Assembly (NCBI GenBank): GCA_964355795.1
Contig: CAYHEQ010000028.1
Location: 1-12,192, forward strand
DNA length: 12,192 nt
Direction of reading: 5' to 3'
Source: CAYHEQ01 sp964355795
GTDB taxonomy: Bacteria; Patescibacteriota; JACPGU01
Shown: positions 1 to 6,523 of the stretch, piece after piece
Layout of the letters: each line of letters starts with the position of its first letter
Position numbering within the stretch: the first letter of the stretch is position 1
The notes under the pieces: model-generated
Databases searched by the model: none
The model's input: the letters and a program-made list of their open reading frames with translations, nothing else
What the model was told of the DNA's origin: nothing
Made by a program: the position numbers and the translations under genes

Positions 1-30
1 TTTTATTGATATAACCAGCGTAGTATTTTT

Positions 31-723
31 ATGATATACGAAGAAAAAGAAGAGGAAAATTTGGAAACTCCGTCTGACATCATCAAAGATGCCAGCGATG
101 AAGTGGTGGCTTCTTCTGAAGATATAATTGAGAAAGCGGAAGACGGCGCGGAAAAGAAATCTTTTGGCAAAATCCTTGAGGAAGACAAGGAGCGCGACAC
201 TCATCGTCAATGGTATGTCATTCACACTTATTCTGGCTACGAAGACCAAGTCGCTGATTCTCTGCGTCACAGAATTGATACTTTGGATATGAAGGACAAG
301 ATTTTTGATGTGGTCGTGCCGAAAGAAAAGCAAATAGAGATTCGCGCTGGCAAGAGACGCAAAGTGGAAAAAAAGATTTTTCCCGGCTATATTTTGATCA
401 ATATGATTATGACCAAAAATAGCTGGTTTGTGGTTCGCAATACTCCCAGCGTCACGGGCTTCATCGGCACTGGTTCCGACCCCGTGCCTATTAACGAAGA
501 TGAAGTGGAAATTATTTTGAAACGTATGGGCGTGGAAGAGCCGAAGTACAAGATTGACCTAGAGGAAGGCGATCCAGTGAAAATCACCGACGGACCGTTC
601 AAAGATATGGAGGCGGTCGTTCGTGAAGTGGATCAGGAAAAGGGCAAAATCAAAGCGCTAGTTTCCATCTTCGGTCGCGAAACACCAGTAGAGCTAGATT
701 TCTTGCAAGTGAAAAAAATATAG
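31..723 (+). CDS. nusG: Transcription termination/antitermination protein NusG
   Basis: NusG binds RNA polymerase and the elongating transcript, and couples transcription to Rho or to the ribosome. The NGN domain starts near residue 60 (QWYVIHTYSGYE) and contains the FPGYILI strand and the RNTPSVTGFIG segment, about residues 61-168. The C-terminal KOW domain starts near residue 180 (EGDPVKITDGPF) and runs to the end. The protein is 230 residues, against about 180 for typical NusG. The excess is an acidic, Glu/Asp/Ser-rich extension of about 58 residues before the NGN domain. No Shine-Dalgarno is visible before the ATG, and later in-frame starts (TTG at 61) are no better, so the start is uncertain. 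It is the first gene of the nusG-rplK-rplA series; secE would be expected just upstream but lies outside the window. Confidence 0.95.
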   Translation: MIYEEKEEENLETPSDIIKDASDEVVASSEDIIEKAEDGAEKKSFGKILEEDKERDTHRQWYVIHTYSGYEDQVADSLRHRIDTLDMKDKIFDVVVPKEKQIEIRAGKRRKVEKKIFPGYILINMIMTKNSWFVVRNTPSVTGFIGTGSDPVPINEDEVEIILKRMGVEEPKYKIDLEEGDPVKITDGPFKDMEAVVREVDQEKGKIKALVSIFGRETPVELDFLQVKKI

Positions 724-779
724 TATTCTAGACAATACAAATTTTGTACAAATATACAAATAAAAATGCCCAAAGATGG

Positions 780-825
780 TCCCGAGGCAAGGCCTTAAAA
801 ATTTCCCCAAGGCCTCGCCTCGGGA
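780..825 (+). repeat. 17-bp inverted repeat between nusG and rplK
   Basis: The arms at 780-796 and 809-825 pair over 17 positions with one A-C mismatch, around a 12-base loop. No T-run follows the right arm, so it is not a standard rho-independent terminator. It could be an RNA processing or stability hairpin, or a short dispersed palindrome. It lies directly before a possible rplK promoter. Confidence 0.75.
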
Positions 826-826
826 T

Positions 827-855
827 TTGACTCATATTACACCAATCTTTATGAA
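827..855 (+). promoter_or_regulatory. Possible promoter for rplK
   Basis: TTGACT at 827-832 is followed after 17 bases by TATGAA at 850-855. The -35 box is good and the -10 box is mediocre (4 of 6 consensus bases). The position, after the hairpin and about 40 bases before rplK, is suitable for a separate L11-L1 transcript. This is weak evidence on its own. Confidence 0.3.
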
Positions 856-897
856 TTATAAAAATATTTGTAATAATTCGCGCTAACAAAATATACG

Positions 898-1323
898 ATG
901 GCAAAGAAAATTAAAAGTATCGTCAAACTCCAAATCCCCGCGGGGCAAGCCAATCCGGCTCCTCCGGTGGGTTCGGTTTTGGGTCAAAATGGCGTCAACA
1001 TTATGGAATTTTGCAAGGAATTCAACGAACGCACCAAGGGCCAGATGGGCTCTATCATTCCGGCCGTAATTACTATTTTCGAGGACAGGAGCTTCACTTT
1101 CGTTACCAAGCAACCGCCGGTAACAGATATGATCAAAAAGGCTTTGAAGCTGGAAAAAGGTTCTGGCGTGCCCAACAAAACCAAGGTCGGCAAACTAACG
1201 AAACAACAGTTAGAAGACATTGCCAAGGCCAAGATGCCAGACTTGAACACCGAAGATATTGCTCAGGCGGTGAAAATCATTGCCGGCTCCGCAAGGCAGA
1301 TGGGAGTGGAGATAGAAAAATAG
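898..1323 (+). CDS. rplK: 50S ribosomal protein L11
   Basis: L11 is part of the GTPase-associated centre of the large subunit and binds the 1070 region of 23S rRNA together with L10-L12. At 141 residues it has the normal length. The N-terminal domain carries the family signature PAGQANPAPPVGSVLGQ-GVNI (residues 15-35), followed by FCKEFNERT. The C-terminal RNA-binding domain carries KKALKLEKGSGVPNKTKVGKL and ends with the helix IAGSARQMGVEIE. The ATG has no clear Shine-Dalgarno, as for rplA and nusG here. It is separated from rplA by an inserted GxxExxY gene, whereas rplK and rplA are directly adjacent in most bacteria. Confidence 0.98.
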   Translation: MAKKIKSIVKLQIPAGQANPAPPVGSVLGQNGVNIMEFCKEFNERTKGQMGSIIPAVITIFEDRSFTFVTKQPPVTDMIKKALKLEKGSGVPNKTKVGKLTKQQLEDIAKAKMPDLNTEDIAQAVKIIAGSARQMGVEIEK

Positions 1324-1350
1324 AAAATATGCAAATCTAAATTCAAATTT

Positions 1351-1371
1351 ACATTCAAATTACTACAAATA
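1351..1371 (+). repeat. Left arm of inverted repeat framing the GxxExxY gene
   Basis: The reverse complement of 1351-1371 matches 1768-1788 at 17 of the first 19 positions. The outer core is CTACAAATA on the left and TATTTGTAG on the right. The arms are AT-rich and lie 9 bases before the gene's ATG and directly after its stop codon. Confidence 0.7.
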
Positions 1372-1380
1372 AAAAATAAA

Positions 1381-1767
1381 ATGGCAGAGGTTCTATACCC
1401 CGAATTGAGCTATCAGCTCGTCGGCATCGCATATGAGACTTTCAATCAGCTTGGATATGGCTATCAAGAGAAAATATATCAGAAAGCACTTGCTATAGAG
1501 CTTGAAAAACAAAAAATAAAGTTTAAGGAGCAAGTTCGTTGTCAACTAGTTTTCAACGATAAGGAACTTGCCTATTATTATCTAGATTTCTTGGTAAATG
1601 ATGTCATTATTTTAGAATTAAAAGTCGGCAACAAAATAACAAAACGAGATTTTTTACAAGTTAGAAACTACTTGAAATTGAATAAGTTGAGACTGGGAAT
1701 AATTGTACTATTTAGTAAAAATGGGGTTGTCTCCCAAAGAGTGCTGAATGATATTAGCAAGGGTTAG
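1381..1767 (+). CDS. GxxExxY-family protein (PD-(D/E)xK-like fold)
   Basis: This is a 128-residue protein with the family-defining motif GYQEKIY at residues 27-33 (G27, E30, Y33). A nuclease-like core follows: D69 in YYYLDFLV, E79 and K81 in ILELKVG, and Q93 in FLQVRNYLK. This D...ExK...Q pattern is that of the PD-(D/E)xK superfamily. No biochemical activity is firmly established for the family, so nuclease action is an inference from fold. The length is normal for the family. It interrupts the conserved rplK-rplA pair on the same strand with no Shine-Dalgarno, and it is bracketed by imperfect inverted repeats at 1351-1371 and 1768-1788. That arrangement suggests acquisition as a small cassette. 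Its codons look more AT-rich than those of the ribosomal genes beside it, which fits transfer. Confidence 0.9.
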   Translation: MAEVLYPELSYQLVGIAYETFNQLGYGYQEKIYQKALAIELEKQKIKFKEQVRCQLVFNDKELAYYYLDFLVNDVIILELKVGNKITKRDFLQVRNYLKLNKLRLGIIVLFSKNGVVSQRVLNDISKG

Positions 1768-1788
1768 TATTTGTAGAAATTAGAATAA
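1768..1788 (+). repeat. Right arm of inverted repeat framing the GxxExxY gene
   Basis: Begins immediately after the GxxExxY stop codon with TATTTGTAG, the exact complement of the left arm's CTACAAATA at 1363-1371. It continues with AATT and GAAT matches interrupted by single mismatches. The transcript could fold into a long stem with the whole gene in the loop. Confidence 0.7.
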
Positions 1789-1815
1789 GGATTAGCATTA
1801 AGATTGGAATTCATT

Positions 1816-2508
1816 ATGATCACAAAACACGGGAAAAAATACACCGAATTGACTAAAGATCTAGACCTGAAAAAGTCCTACACGGCGGTAGAAGCGATAG
1901 ATTTGGTCAAGAAAACCAATCCCGCCAAATTTGACGCGACTGTTGAGGCGCATTTGAAATTGAATATTGATCTGGAAAAGCCAGAACAGAATATTCGTTC
2001 TACCGTTATCCTCCCCAAGGGAACGGGAAGGGACACCAAAGTTCTCGTTTTTGTCACGGAAAAAGACGAAAAAGCCGCCAAGACTGCCGGCGCTGACTTT
2101 GTCGGCCTAGAAGATTTGGCGGATAAAATTGTGAAGGGTTGGCTCGGGTTTGATGTCGCTGTCGCTACACCAGACGCTATGCCAAAGATCGCCAAAATTG
2201 CCAAAGTTCTGGGCTCTCGCGGGATGATGCCCAACCCCAAAGCCGGAACAGTCACGAACGATATCGCCAAAACGGTGGAAGAATTCAAAAAAGGTAAAAT
2301 TGAATTCCGTTCTGATTCTCTCGGAGGGATTCATATCGGCATTGGGAAAGTTTCTTTTTCTGAAGCTGATTTACTGGAAAATTTGCAAAAGTTTTACCGC
2401 GCCTTGGTAGCGATGAAGCCCTCATCTGTCAAAGGTATTTTTGTCAAATCCGTTCACCTCTCCTCAACCATGGGCCCGGGAGTCAAAGTGGACCCGAACA
2501 AAATCTAA
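1816..2508 (+). CDS. rplA: 50S ribosomal protein L1
   Basis: L1 forms the mobile L1 stalk near the E site and in many bacteria represses its own L11-L1 transcript. I chose the ATG at 1816 over the in-frame TTG at 1804. It gives MITKHGKKYTEL, the usual L1 beginning, and a normal length of 230 residues. Conserved segments include ILPKGTGR, the domain II region ending in GSRGMMPNPKAGTVT, the FRSDSLGGIHIGIGKVSF strand pair and the C-terminal TMGPGVKVDP. No strong Shine-Dalgarno precedes the start. The gene follows the GxxExxY insertion by 48 bases and precedes a sigma-like gene rather than the expected rplJ. Confidence 0.98.
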   Translation: MITKHGKKYTELTKDLDLKKSYTAVEAIDLVKKTNPAKFDATVEAHLKLNIDLEKPEQNIRSTVILPKGTGRDTKVLVFVTEKDEKAAKTAGADFVGLEDLADKIVKGWLGFDVAVATPDAMPKIAKIAKVLGSRGMMPNPKAGTVTNDIAKTVEEFKKGKIEFRSDSLGGIHIGIGKVSFSEADLLENLQKFYRALVAMKPSSVKGIFVKSVHLSSTMGPGVKVDPNKI

Positions 2509-2598
2509 GATTGCATCTATTGTAAAATGTAAAAAAGAAGGCTTTTGGAGCCATTTTTAGTAATCTTGAGGTGCGGATAGCACCTTACAAATTCGCCT

Positions 2599-2604
2599 AG
2601 GAGG
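2599..2604 (+). promoter_or_regulatory. Strong ribosome binding site of the sigma-like gene
   Basis: A perfect AGGAGG ends 5 bases before the ATG at 2610. It stands out because nusG, rplK and rplA have none. A small stem (AGGTGC 2569-2574 with GCACCT 2580-2585, 5-base loop) lies just upstream. Confidence 0.75.
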
Positions 2605-2609
2605 GCGCT

Positions 2610-3431
2610 ATGCTAGAAAAGCAAGAAAGCGCCCGCGGGCGTTCTGGTGGCAATGGGGATTCGAGAGCGTTTTGTTTTTTGAAACATTTTGGTTCAGATG
2701 ACCCTTTTGGCCCTGATATCTGGGAAAGGCCTTGGAGTGAAATGAGCGAAGAAGAGAAAGACGAGAAAGTGCGACAATATCTTTCTTTTCTCCACAAAAA
2801 AGCTCGAGAATTAGTAGCCAGACAATCTCATCTGCACTACGACGATGCCCTTGGTATTGTTCTGGTAGCTTTTGTCAAAACTTGTTCAAGCTTTGACCCT
2901 GAGCGAGAAGTCAAGCTTAGCACCTATATGAGATATAGGTTCAATGGAGAAATTATCAAGGGACTAATAGAAGAGTCTTTCTGGGGCAATCATTCTCGTG
3001 GCGTTCACGGAAATTCGCACAAGCCAGTTAGAGTCATCCCTCTCTTCGGTCCCTCATCAAATGGAGCGGAAAACGACGACCCAGATGACAATCCTCTTTA
3101 CCGCCATACCCAGACGATAGAGGACGAGGAAAGAAGAATTACCGAGCAACGTTGTCTTTTGACCACACAATTGTTGGGGGAGGCTTTTGATAGAAAATGG
3201 ATTAGCTTTCCAGAAGCGCAGGCTATTGCTTATCACTACGGCTTAATGGCTTTTTGGAAACCAGAGCAACTCATAGTGCGCTTGACTGGCGAAAAGATTG
3301 GTCGTCTGCTTGGCGGACGAAGCAAAATCTATGTTTCTCGTCTGCGCATCGGGGCCGAAAAGAAAATTACCGAGAAACTAGCGCGACATGATCCCTACGG
3401 TCTTTATCGTCATCTTTTTTATGACGAATAA
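2610..3431 (+). CDS. Divergent sigma-70-family-like protein
   Basis: A 273-residue protein whose middle resembles sigma region 2. Residues 77-118 read YDDALGIVLVAFVKTCSSFDPE, then VKLSTYMRYRFNGEIIKGL, the pattern of the core-binding and -10-recognition helices (D-L-..-A....-FDP..G.KFSTYA...I.G.I...L). Residues 225-257 (LTGEKIGRLLGGRSKIYVSRLRIGAEKKI) resemble the region 4 helix-turn-helix. A loose, Asp-rich linker near residues 145-175 replaces a clear region 3. It would recruit RNA polymerase to a particular promoter set, but this is by homology only. It could instead be a degenerate sigma-like regulator, because region 2.4 is not convincing. It has an AGGAGG ribosome site and its own terminator at 3441-3472, and it lies inside the ribosomal cluster. 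No anti-sigma gene is recognised next to it. Confidence 0.65.
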   Translation: MLEKQESARGRSGGNGDSRAFCFLKHFGSDDPFGPDIWERPWSEMSEEEKDEKVRQYLSFLHKKARELVARQSHLHYDDALGIVLVAFVKTCSSFDPEREVKLSTYMRYRFNGEIIKGLIEESFWGNHSRGVHGNSHKPVRVIPLFGPSSNGAENDDPDDNPLYRHTQTIEDEERRITEQRCLLTTQLLGEAFDRKWISFPEAQAIAYHYGLMAFWKPEQLIVRLTGEKIGRLLGGRSKIYVSRLRIGAEKKITEKLARHDPYGLYRHLFYDE

Positions 3432-3440
3432 GACTTCACT

Positions 3441-3472
3441 ATAGACCCTGCAATATTGGGTCTATTTATTTT
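3441..3472 (+). terminator. Rho-independent terminator after the sigma-like gene
   Basis: ATAGACCC at 3441-3448 pairs perfectly with GGGTCTAT at 3458-3465 around a 9-base loop, followed by TTATTTT. It starts 9 bases after the stop codon. Confidence 0.85.
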
Positions 3473-3482
3473 GGCAAAAAAA

Positions 3483-3491
3483 TGCTATAAT
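3483..3491 (+). promoter_or_regulatory. Extended -10 promoter for the PHP gene
   Basis: TGCTATAAT is a perfect TGnTATAAT extended -10 element, 47 bases before the PHP start codon and 11 bases after the terminator's T-run. No good -35 is placed 16-18 bases upstream, which is usual for extended -10 promoters. The same nine bases recur before the cupin gene at 9735-9743. GAGG at 3529-3532 is the likely ribosome site. Confidence 0.65.
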
Positions 3492-3538
3492 ACCTCTACG
3501 GACATTAAAATTTCCGAATAAACTTTGCGAGGAAAACG

Positions 3539-5416
3539 ATGCGTTCAATAAAAAAGGTTGTTTTGCTGACGATTTCTCTGCTCCTGCTGAACGGCATCAT
3601 CGCCCAGGCGGGGGAATGGTATCGAGGGCTCATTCATGCCCACAGCACCTGCTCCTCCGATAGTCTCATCAGCCCCGAAGATTTAGCCCTAATGGCCAAA
3701 GGCAAAGGCTACCAGATATTCATCCCCACCGACCACGCCGATTCCTTCAAAGGCCTCGGTCACTACACGGAATGCATGAGTAGATTTGCTCAATTTTCCG
3801 ACCAAGATTTCTTGGTCATCACCGGTGGTAGGGAAGTAACCGTCGGCGCCAAGGAAGGCTATAATTGCCATCTGACCGTCATCTCCTACGCTGAAAATCC
3901 CTATCTCTACAATCCCTATTACTCACCCGAGATGGTGGGGGAATTGGCCAAGAAATTGCATCGCGAGGAAAACGCCTTCGTCGGCATCAATCACATCCGC
4001 GATTGTCCGCAGTGGAGGTGGCTACGAGAAGGATTTGATTCCTTTGAACTCTTCAACGACATCAATTACAAAAAGACTCCCCACGCGATGTTTGACTACC
4101 AGTTCAATTTGTACTTGGACACCCAGAAGTCTAATGGCGGACCGGCGGTCATCGCAGGAGCCGATTATCACCGAGTGCGATTGGAAGGAAAAACTCCAGT
4201 GATAAAGCTTCGGACTGGCGAATTTGATACGCCCATGGAAGCTGTCACCATGATCTATGCGGAGGAGCTAACTCGCGAAGCAGTGATGGAAGCTCTATGG
4301 AATCATCGAACGATAGGACTTAACTCGGGTTATAAGATCATTTCTTTTGACCCCATCCCATCGCAGATTCCGATATATCGAGAAAGAGACGTGACCATTA
4401 GCGGTAAGCTCTTGATTACGCCCATTCTCGCTCCCGGCGATAACGGCAAGGTTCATATTTACAAAAACGGCAAATACCTTGCTAAGGTGAAATTGGAAAA
4501 GAAGGAGAAGCAAAAATCTGGAGGCAGGATTTACACTTTCAGCTTCACGGACAAGGGCCCTGTTAAGGAAATGGTTAGCTATATTGTGAAGCTACCGTAC
4601 CATATGGTCACGAGCCCGATTGTGGTTTCTCCGCCGTCTTTGCCTCTGCCGGAAACGCCGGACAAACCGACCGAATCAGACACCTCGCTTACAAGTCATG
4701 AACGCGCTTTTCTTATTCGGGACATAGCGTTCATGTATCGTCCACGATTAATGTTTGTTAATGTTGATCCGGCATATCAGACCATCGTGGACGAAGCAGA
4801 GTATCTGATTATTTGCGAAGATTCACCATTCTTCCAACGCAATGGCGCATCTAACCTTGTGAAAAATAGTCAAGGCCAAATAGTCAATTGTCGCCGACCG
4901 AAAGAGATTATCAGGCGAACACGGAAGCAAGCGGGCTATCTGGATGAAATTATTTTGACCAAGATAGACTGCAAGCCATATGAGCGTTCGTTGGGCATTC
5001 TCGGTCGGTCAATGAGCTCTTGCGACTTAGAGAATTCAGAAAAAGGCTACTGCCTCTATGACTCTTTCTTGCAGAACGCCAACGAGGAATGTTATGAATC
5101 TTTTGAACCAAAAGGAAATCTCTATGCGATTTTGCCAAAGCGGGATGAATATTATTGCGCCTATGCTCGCTATGCCAATATCTTTGCTTGCTACATGGAA
5201 TCTTTGAATAAAGATATCCAAAAAGACGAAGTCTTTGACATTTGCGACTATAGCGATTCCAATATTCGTTTTGACGATACTGGCAAAGCTATCTCCTGCC
5301 AACCCATAACTACAGGAAAACTTATCCCCGAATATGGGGTTCCCCTTATCCGACCTCTTGAGTCCAATCGATTCGAGAGATATCATTTCTACCACCTAAT
5401 CAAAAAGGGGCCGTAA
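3539..5416 (+). CDS. Secreted PHP-domain metallo-phosphoesterase-like protein with Cys-rich C-terminus
   Basis: A 625-residue protein. Residues 1-24 are a signal peptide (basic start, VVLLTISLLLL core, AQA cleavage site), so it should be exported. The PHP domain spans about residues 28-215. All the usual metal ligands can be proposed: H33 and H35 (LIHAHS), D65-H66 (PTDHAD), E99 (GREVT), H111 (CHLTV), H152 (GINHI), D209 and H211 (AGADYH). PHP proteins hydrolyse phosphate esters with two or three metals; the substrate here is unknown. Residues about 265-360 look like a beta-sandwich domain. A Pro-rich linker (SPPSLPLPETPDKPTESD) leads to a C-terminal region from about 385 that I do not recognise and that has ten cysteines, plausibly disulfide-bonded outside the cell. 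The gene forms its own transcription unit, with promoter at 3483 and terminator at 5408, inside the ribosomal cluster. Confidence 0.85.
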   Translation: MRSIKKVVLLTISLLLLNGIIAQAGEWYRGLIHAHSTCSSDSLISPEDLALMAKGKGYQIFIPTDHADSFKGLGHYTECMSRFAQFSDQDFLVITGGREVTVGAKEGYNCHLTVISYAENPYLYNPYYSPEMVGELAKKLHREENAFVGINHIRDCPQWRWLREGFDSFELFNDINYKKTPHAMFDYQFNLYLDTQKSNGGPAVIAGADYHRVRLEGKTPVIKLRTGEFDTPMEAVTMIYAEELTREAVMEALWNHRTIGLNSGYKIISFDPIPSQIPIYRERDVTISGKLLITPILAPGDNGKVHIYKNGKYLAKVKLEKKEKQKSGGRIYTFSFTDKGPVKEMVSYIVKLPYHMVTSPIVVSPPSLPLPETPDKPTESDTSLTSHERAFLIRDIAFMYRPRLMFVNVDPAYQTIVDEAEYLIICEDSPFFQRNGASNLVKNSQGQIVNCRRPKEIIRRTRKQAGYLDEIILTKIDCKPYERSLGILGRSMSSCDLENSEKGYCLYDSFLQNANEECYESFEPKGNLYAILPKRDEYYCAYARYANIFACYMESLNKDIQKDEVFDICDYSDSNIRFDDTGKAISCQPITTGKLIPEYGVPLIRPLESNRFERYHFYHLIKKGP

Positions 5417-5430
5417 GGCCCTGTTTTTTT
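5408..5430 (+). terminator. Terminator overlapping the PHP stop codon
   Basis: GGGCC (5408-5412) pairs with GGCCC (5417-5421), followed by TG and seven T. The TAA stop codon forms most of the GTAA loop, so coding end and terminator are merged. The stem is short but the T-run is strong. Confidence 0.8.
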
Positions 5431-5447
5431 GCTCCCGAAACAAAGCA

Positions 5448-5476
5448 TTGACGACAAATGATTTTTGCGATAAACT
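5448..5476 (+). promoter_or_regulatory. Promoter of the rplJ-rplL transcript
   Basis: TTGACG at 5448-5453, a spacer of exactly 17 bases, then TAAACT at 5471-5476. Initiation would fall near 5482-5484, just before the L10 leader structure begins at about 5487. The fit in spacing and position makes this the best promoter in the window. Confidence 0.75.
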
Positions 5477-5486
5477 AGAGAAGCTC

Positions 5487-5570
5487 CCAAGACCGCAGGC
5501 ATTGATCGCGAATTTTTGCAAATTAGCTCAAATTTTCGCGAACAATCATAAGCCCTGCGCAGGACACCGA
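5487..5570 (+). promoter_or_regulatory. Ribosomal protein L10 leader RNA
   Basis: The sequence begins AAGACCGCAGGC (5489-5500) and ends ATAAGCCCTGCGCAGGAC (5548-5565). This is the conserved two-sided L10 leader motif that binds L10 with L12 and mediates autoregulation of rplJ-rplL. GCAGG (5495-5499) pairs with CCTGC (5554-5558). Between them ATTG-A-TCGCGAA (5501-5512) pairs with TTCGCGA-A-CAAT (5535-5546) to form the long stem. Recognition is from memory of the family, supported by the position directly downstream of a promoter and upstream of rplJ. A further hairpin, CGATAA (5568-5573) with TTATCG (5585-5590), separates it from the attenuator. Confidence 0.8.
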
Positions 5571-5596
5571 TAAGCTTATAGTGTTTATCGTAGTCT

Positions 5597-5620
5597 AGGT
5601 CTGTGGAAACAGGCTTTTTT
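5597..5620 (+). terminator. Attenuator (terminator) in the rplJ leader
   Basis: AGGTCTGT (5597-5604) pairs with ACAGGCTT (5609-5616) with two G-U pairs and a GGAA loop, and the strand runs into seven T at 5615-5621. The GGTCT at 5598-5602 is also complementary to AGACC at 5490-5494 in the L10 leader. An alternative antiterminator pairing is therefore possible. The switch model is inferred. Confidence 0.6.
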
Positions 5621-5644
5621 TAATCACAAATTTTTGCTTCCCGT

Positions 5645-5698
5645 GCTAGTCGGATACTATATCCGACAGACAAAAGAGTGTCGGAACTAGGTTCCGAC
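5645..5698 (+). repeat. Two tandem 8-bp hairpins with 3-base loops
   Basis: GTCGGATA-CTA-TATCCGAC at 5649-5667 and GTCGGAAC-TAG-GTTCCGAC at 5680-5698 are both perfect and share the GTCGGA arm. The first, with its GCTAG prefix, matches the heads of the repeats at 9486 and, less closely, at 7687. They lie in the rplJ leader downstream of the attenuator. Confidence 0.8.
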
Positions 5699-5744
5699 TA
5701 CCACGCAAATTTCGCCTGATGCACCCGTCCTTCGCTCAACCTCG

Positions 5745-5802
5745 CCTCGGAATAGGTTATTATTCCTCTCCTCGGCATAGGTTGCGCTACGGAGGGTCTC
5801 CG
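5745..5802 (+). repeat. Direct repeat and small hairpins before rplJ
   Basis: CCTCGG-N-ATAGGTT occurs at 5745-5758 and 5770-5783, differing only at the central base. GGAATA (5749-5754) can pair with TATTCC (5761-5766). CGGAG (5790-5794) pairs with CTCCG (5798-5802) and is followed by CTTTTCTT, a weak second attenuator candidate. No gene is visible between 5417 and 5838. Confidence 0.5.
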
Positions 5803-5838
5803 CTTTTCTTACTATATATTTTGAAGGAAAAAGCTTCG

Positions 5839-6357
5839 ATGCCCAAATCCAAATCTCAAAAACAATCCGACCTAGAAAAGATCAAAGAGCAGATCGCTGG
5901 CGCCAAATCCATCACTTTCACCGACTACAAAGGGATGAAGATGGGGGATTTGGATGCTTTGCGGAAAACTTTGCGCGCCAAAGGCGGGAAATTCACTATC
6001 ACCAAAGTATCTCTGGCCAGTTTAGCTTTTGGCGACAAAGAAAAACTCAAAGAGATTGTCGGTGGAGAGTCTTTGGCGCTGGCGTATTCCAATCAAGACG
6101 AGATATCTGCGGCTAAAGAAGTCAAAAAGGCCGGCAAGAAAAATGAACATATCAAAATCCTCGGTGGATTTTATGAAGGTCGATTTTTGAACAAAGAAGA
6201 AATGGAGGCGCTAGCTGACTTGCCGAGCAAGGAAGAATTATTGGCGAAATTGATGTATGTCGTCAAAGCGCCCGGAAATAATCTGGCCGGGGCGATGAAC
6301 AATTTTGCCCAAAGATTGGTTTATGTCTTGAAGGCTATTTCGGAGAAACAAGCTTAA
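5839..6357 (+). CDS. rplJ: 50S ribosomal protein L10
   Basis: L10 anchors the L12 dimers to the 23S rRNA at the base of the stalk. The reading frame extends upstream to 5719, but the ATG at 5839 gives the usual beginning (MPKSKSQKQSDLEKIKEQIAG) and a normal length of 172 residues. GAAGGA at 5823-5828 serves as ribosome site. The RNA-binding domain contains SITFTDYKGMKMGDLDALRK, LRAKGGKFTITKVSLA and the ILGGFYEGRFL strand. The tail from about residue 125 (LPSKEELLAKLMYV) is the L12-binding helix, ending GAMNNFAQRLVYVLKAISEKQ. The gene is preceded by a promoter, an L10 leader and an attenuator, so autoregulation is likely. A 239-base spacer separates it from rplL. Confidence 0.97.
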   Translation: MPKSKSQKQSDLEKIKEQIAGAKSITFTDYKGMKMGDLDALRKTLRAKGGKFTITKVSLASLAFGDKEKLKEIVGGESLALAYSNQDEISAAKEVKKAGKKNEHIKILGGFYEGRFLNKEEMEALADLPSKEELLAKLMYVVKAPGNNLAGAMNNFAQRLVYVLKAISEKQA

Positions 6358-6392
6358 GTCAATTTTTAAATTTTTAATTTTTGAATTGATAA

Positions 6393-6430
6393 AAGGTTCG
6401 ACCTTAAAGGATGCCCAAAGGTCGAACCTT
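6393..6430 (+). repeat. Perfect 13-bp inverted repeat between rplJ and rplL
   Basis: AAGGTTCGACCTT (6393-6405) and AAGGTCGAACCTT (6418-6430) are exact reverse complements around a 12-base loop. Each arm is itself palindromic (AAGGT/ACCTT), so a cruciform is possible. A T-run (6437-6443, after GAGGGG) follows 6 bases later. It could give partial termination between rplJ and rplL. The AAGGTCG/CGACCTT core recurs inside tgt at 10692-10734. Confidence 0.8.
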
Positions 6431-6523
6431 GGATCAGAAAGAGGGGTTTTTTTAAATGCAATTGCTAACAAAAAATAAATTGCTAGATGGCTATATTGCT
6501 ACATTGTTGGGGAACGAGGATTC

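Noticed and set aside
5036..5395. Leftward 119-codon frame within the PHP gene
   Set aside because: Complement of a long, well-supported coding frame; no start signal.
5719..5838. N-terminal extension of L10 from the upstream in-frame start
   Set aside because: The 40 extra codons cover hairpins and direct repeats and have no L10 similarity; ATG at 5839 has its own ribosome site and gives normal length.
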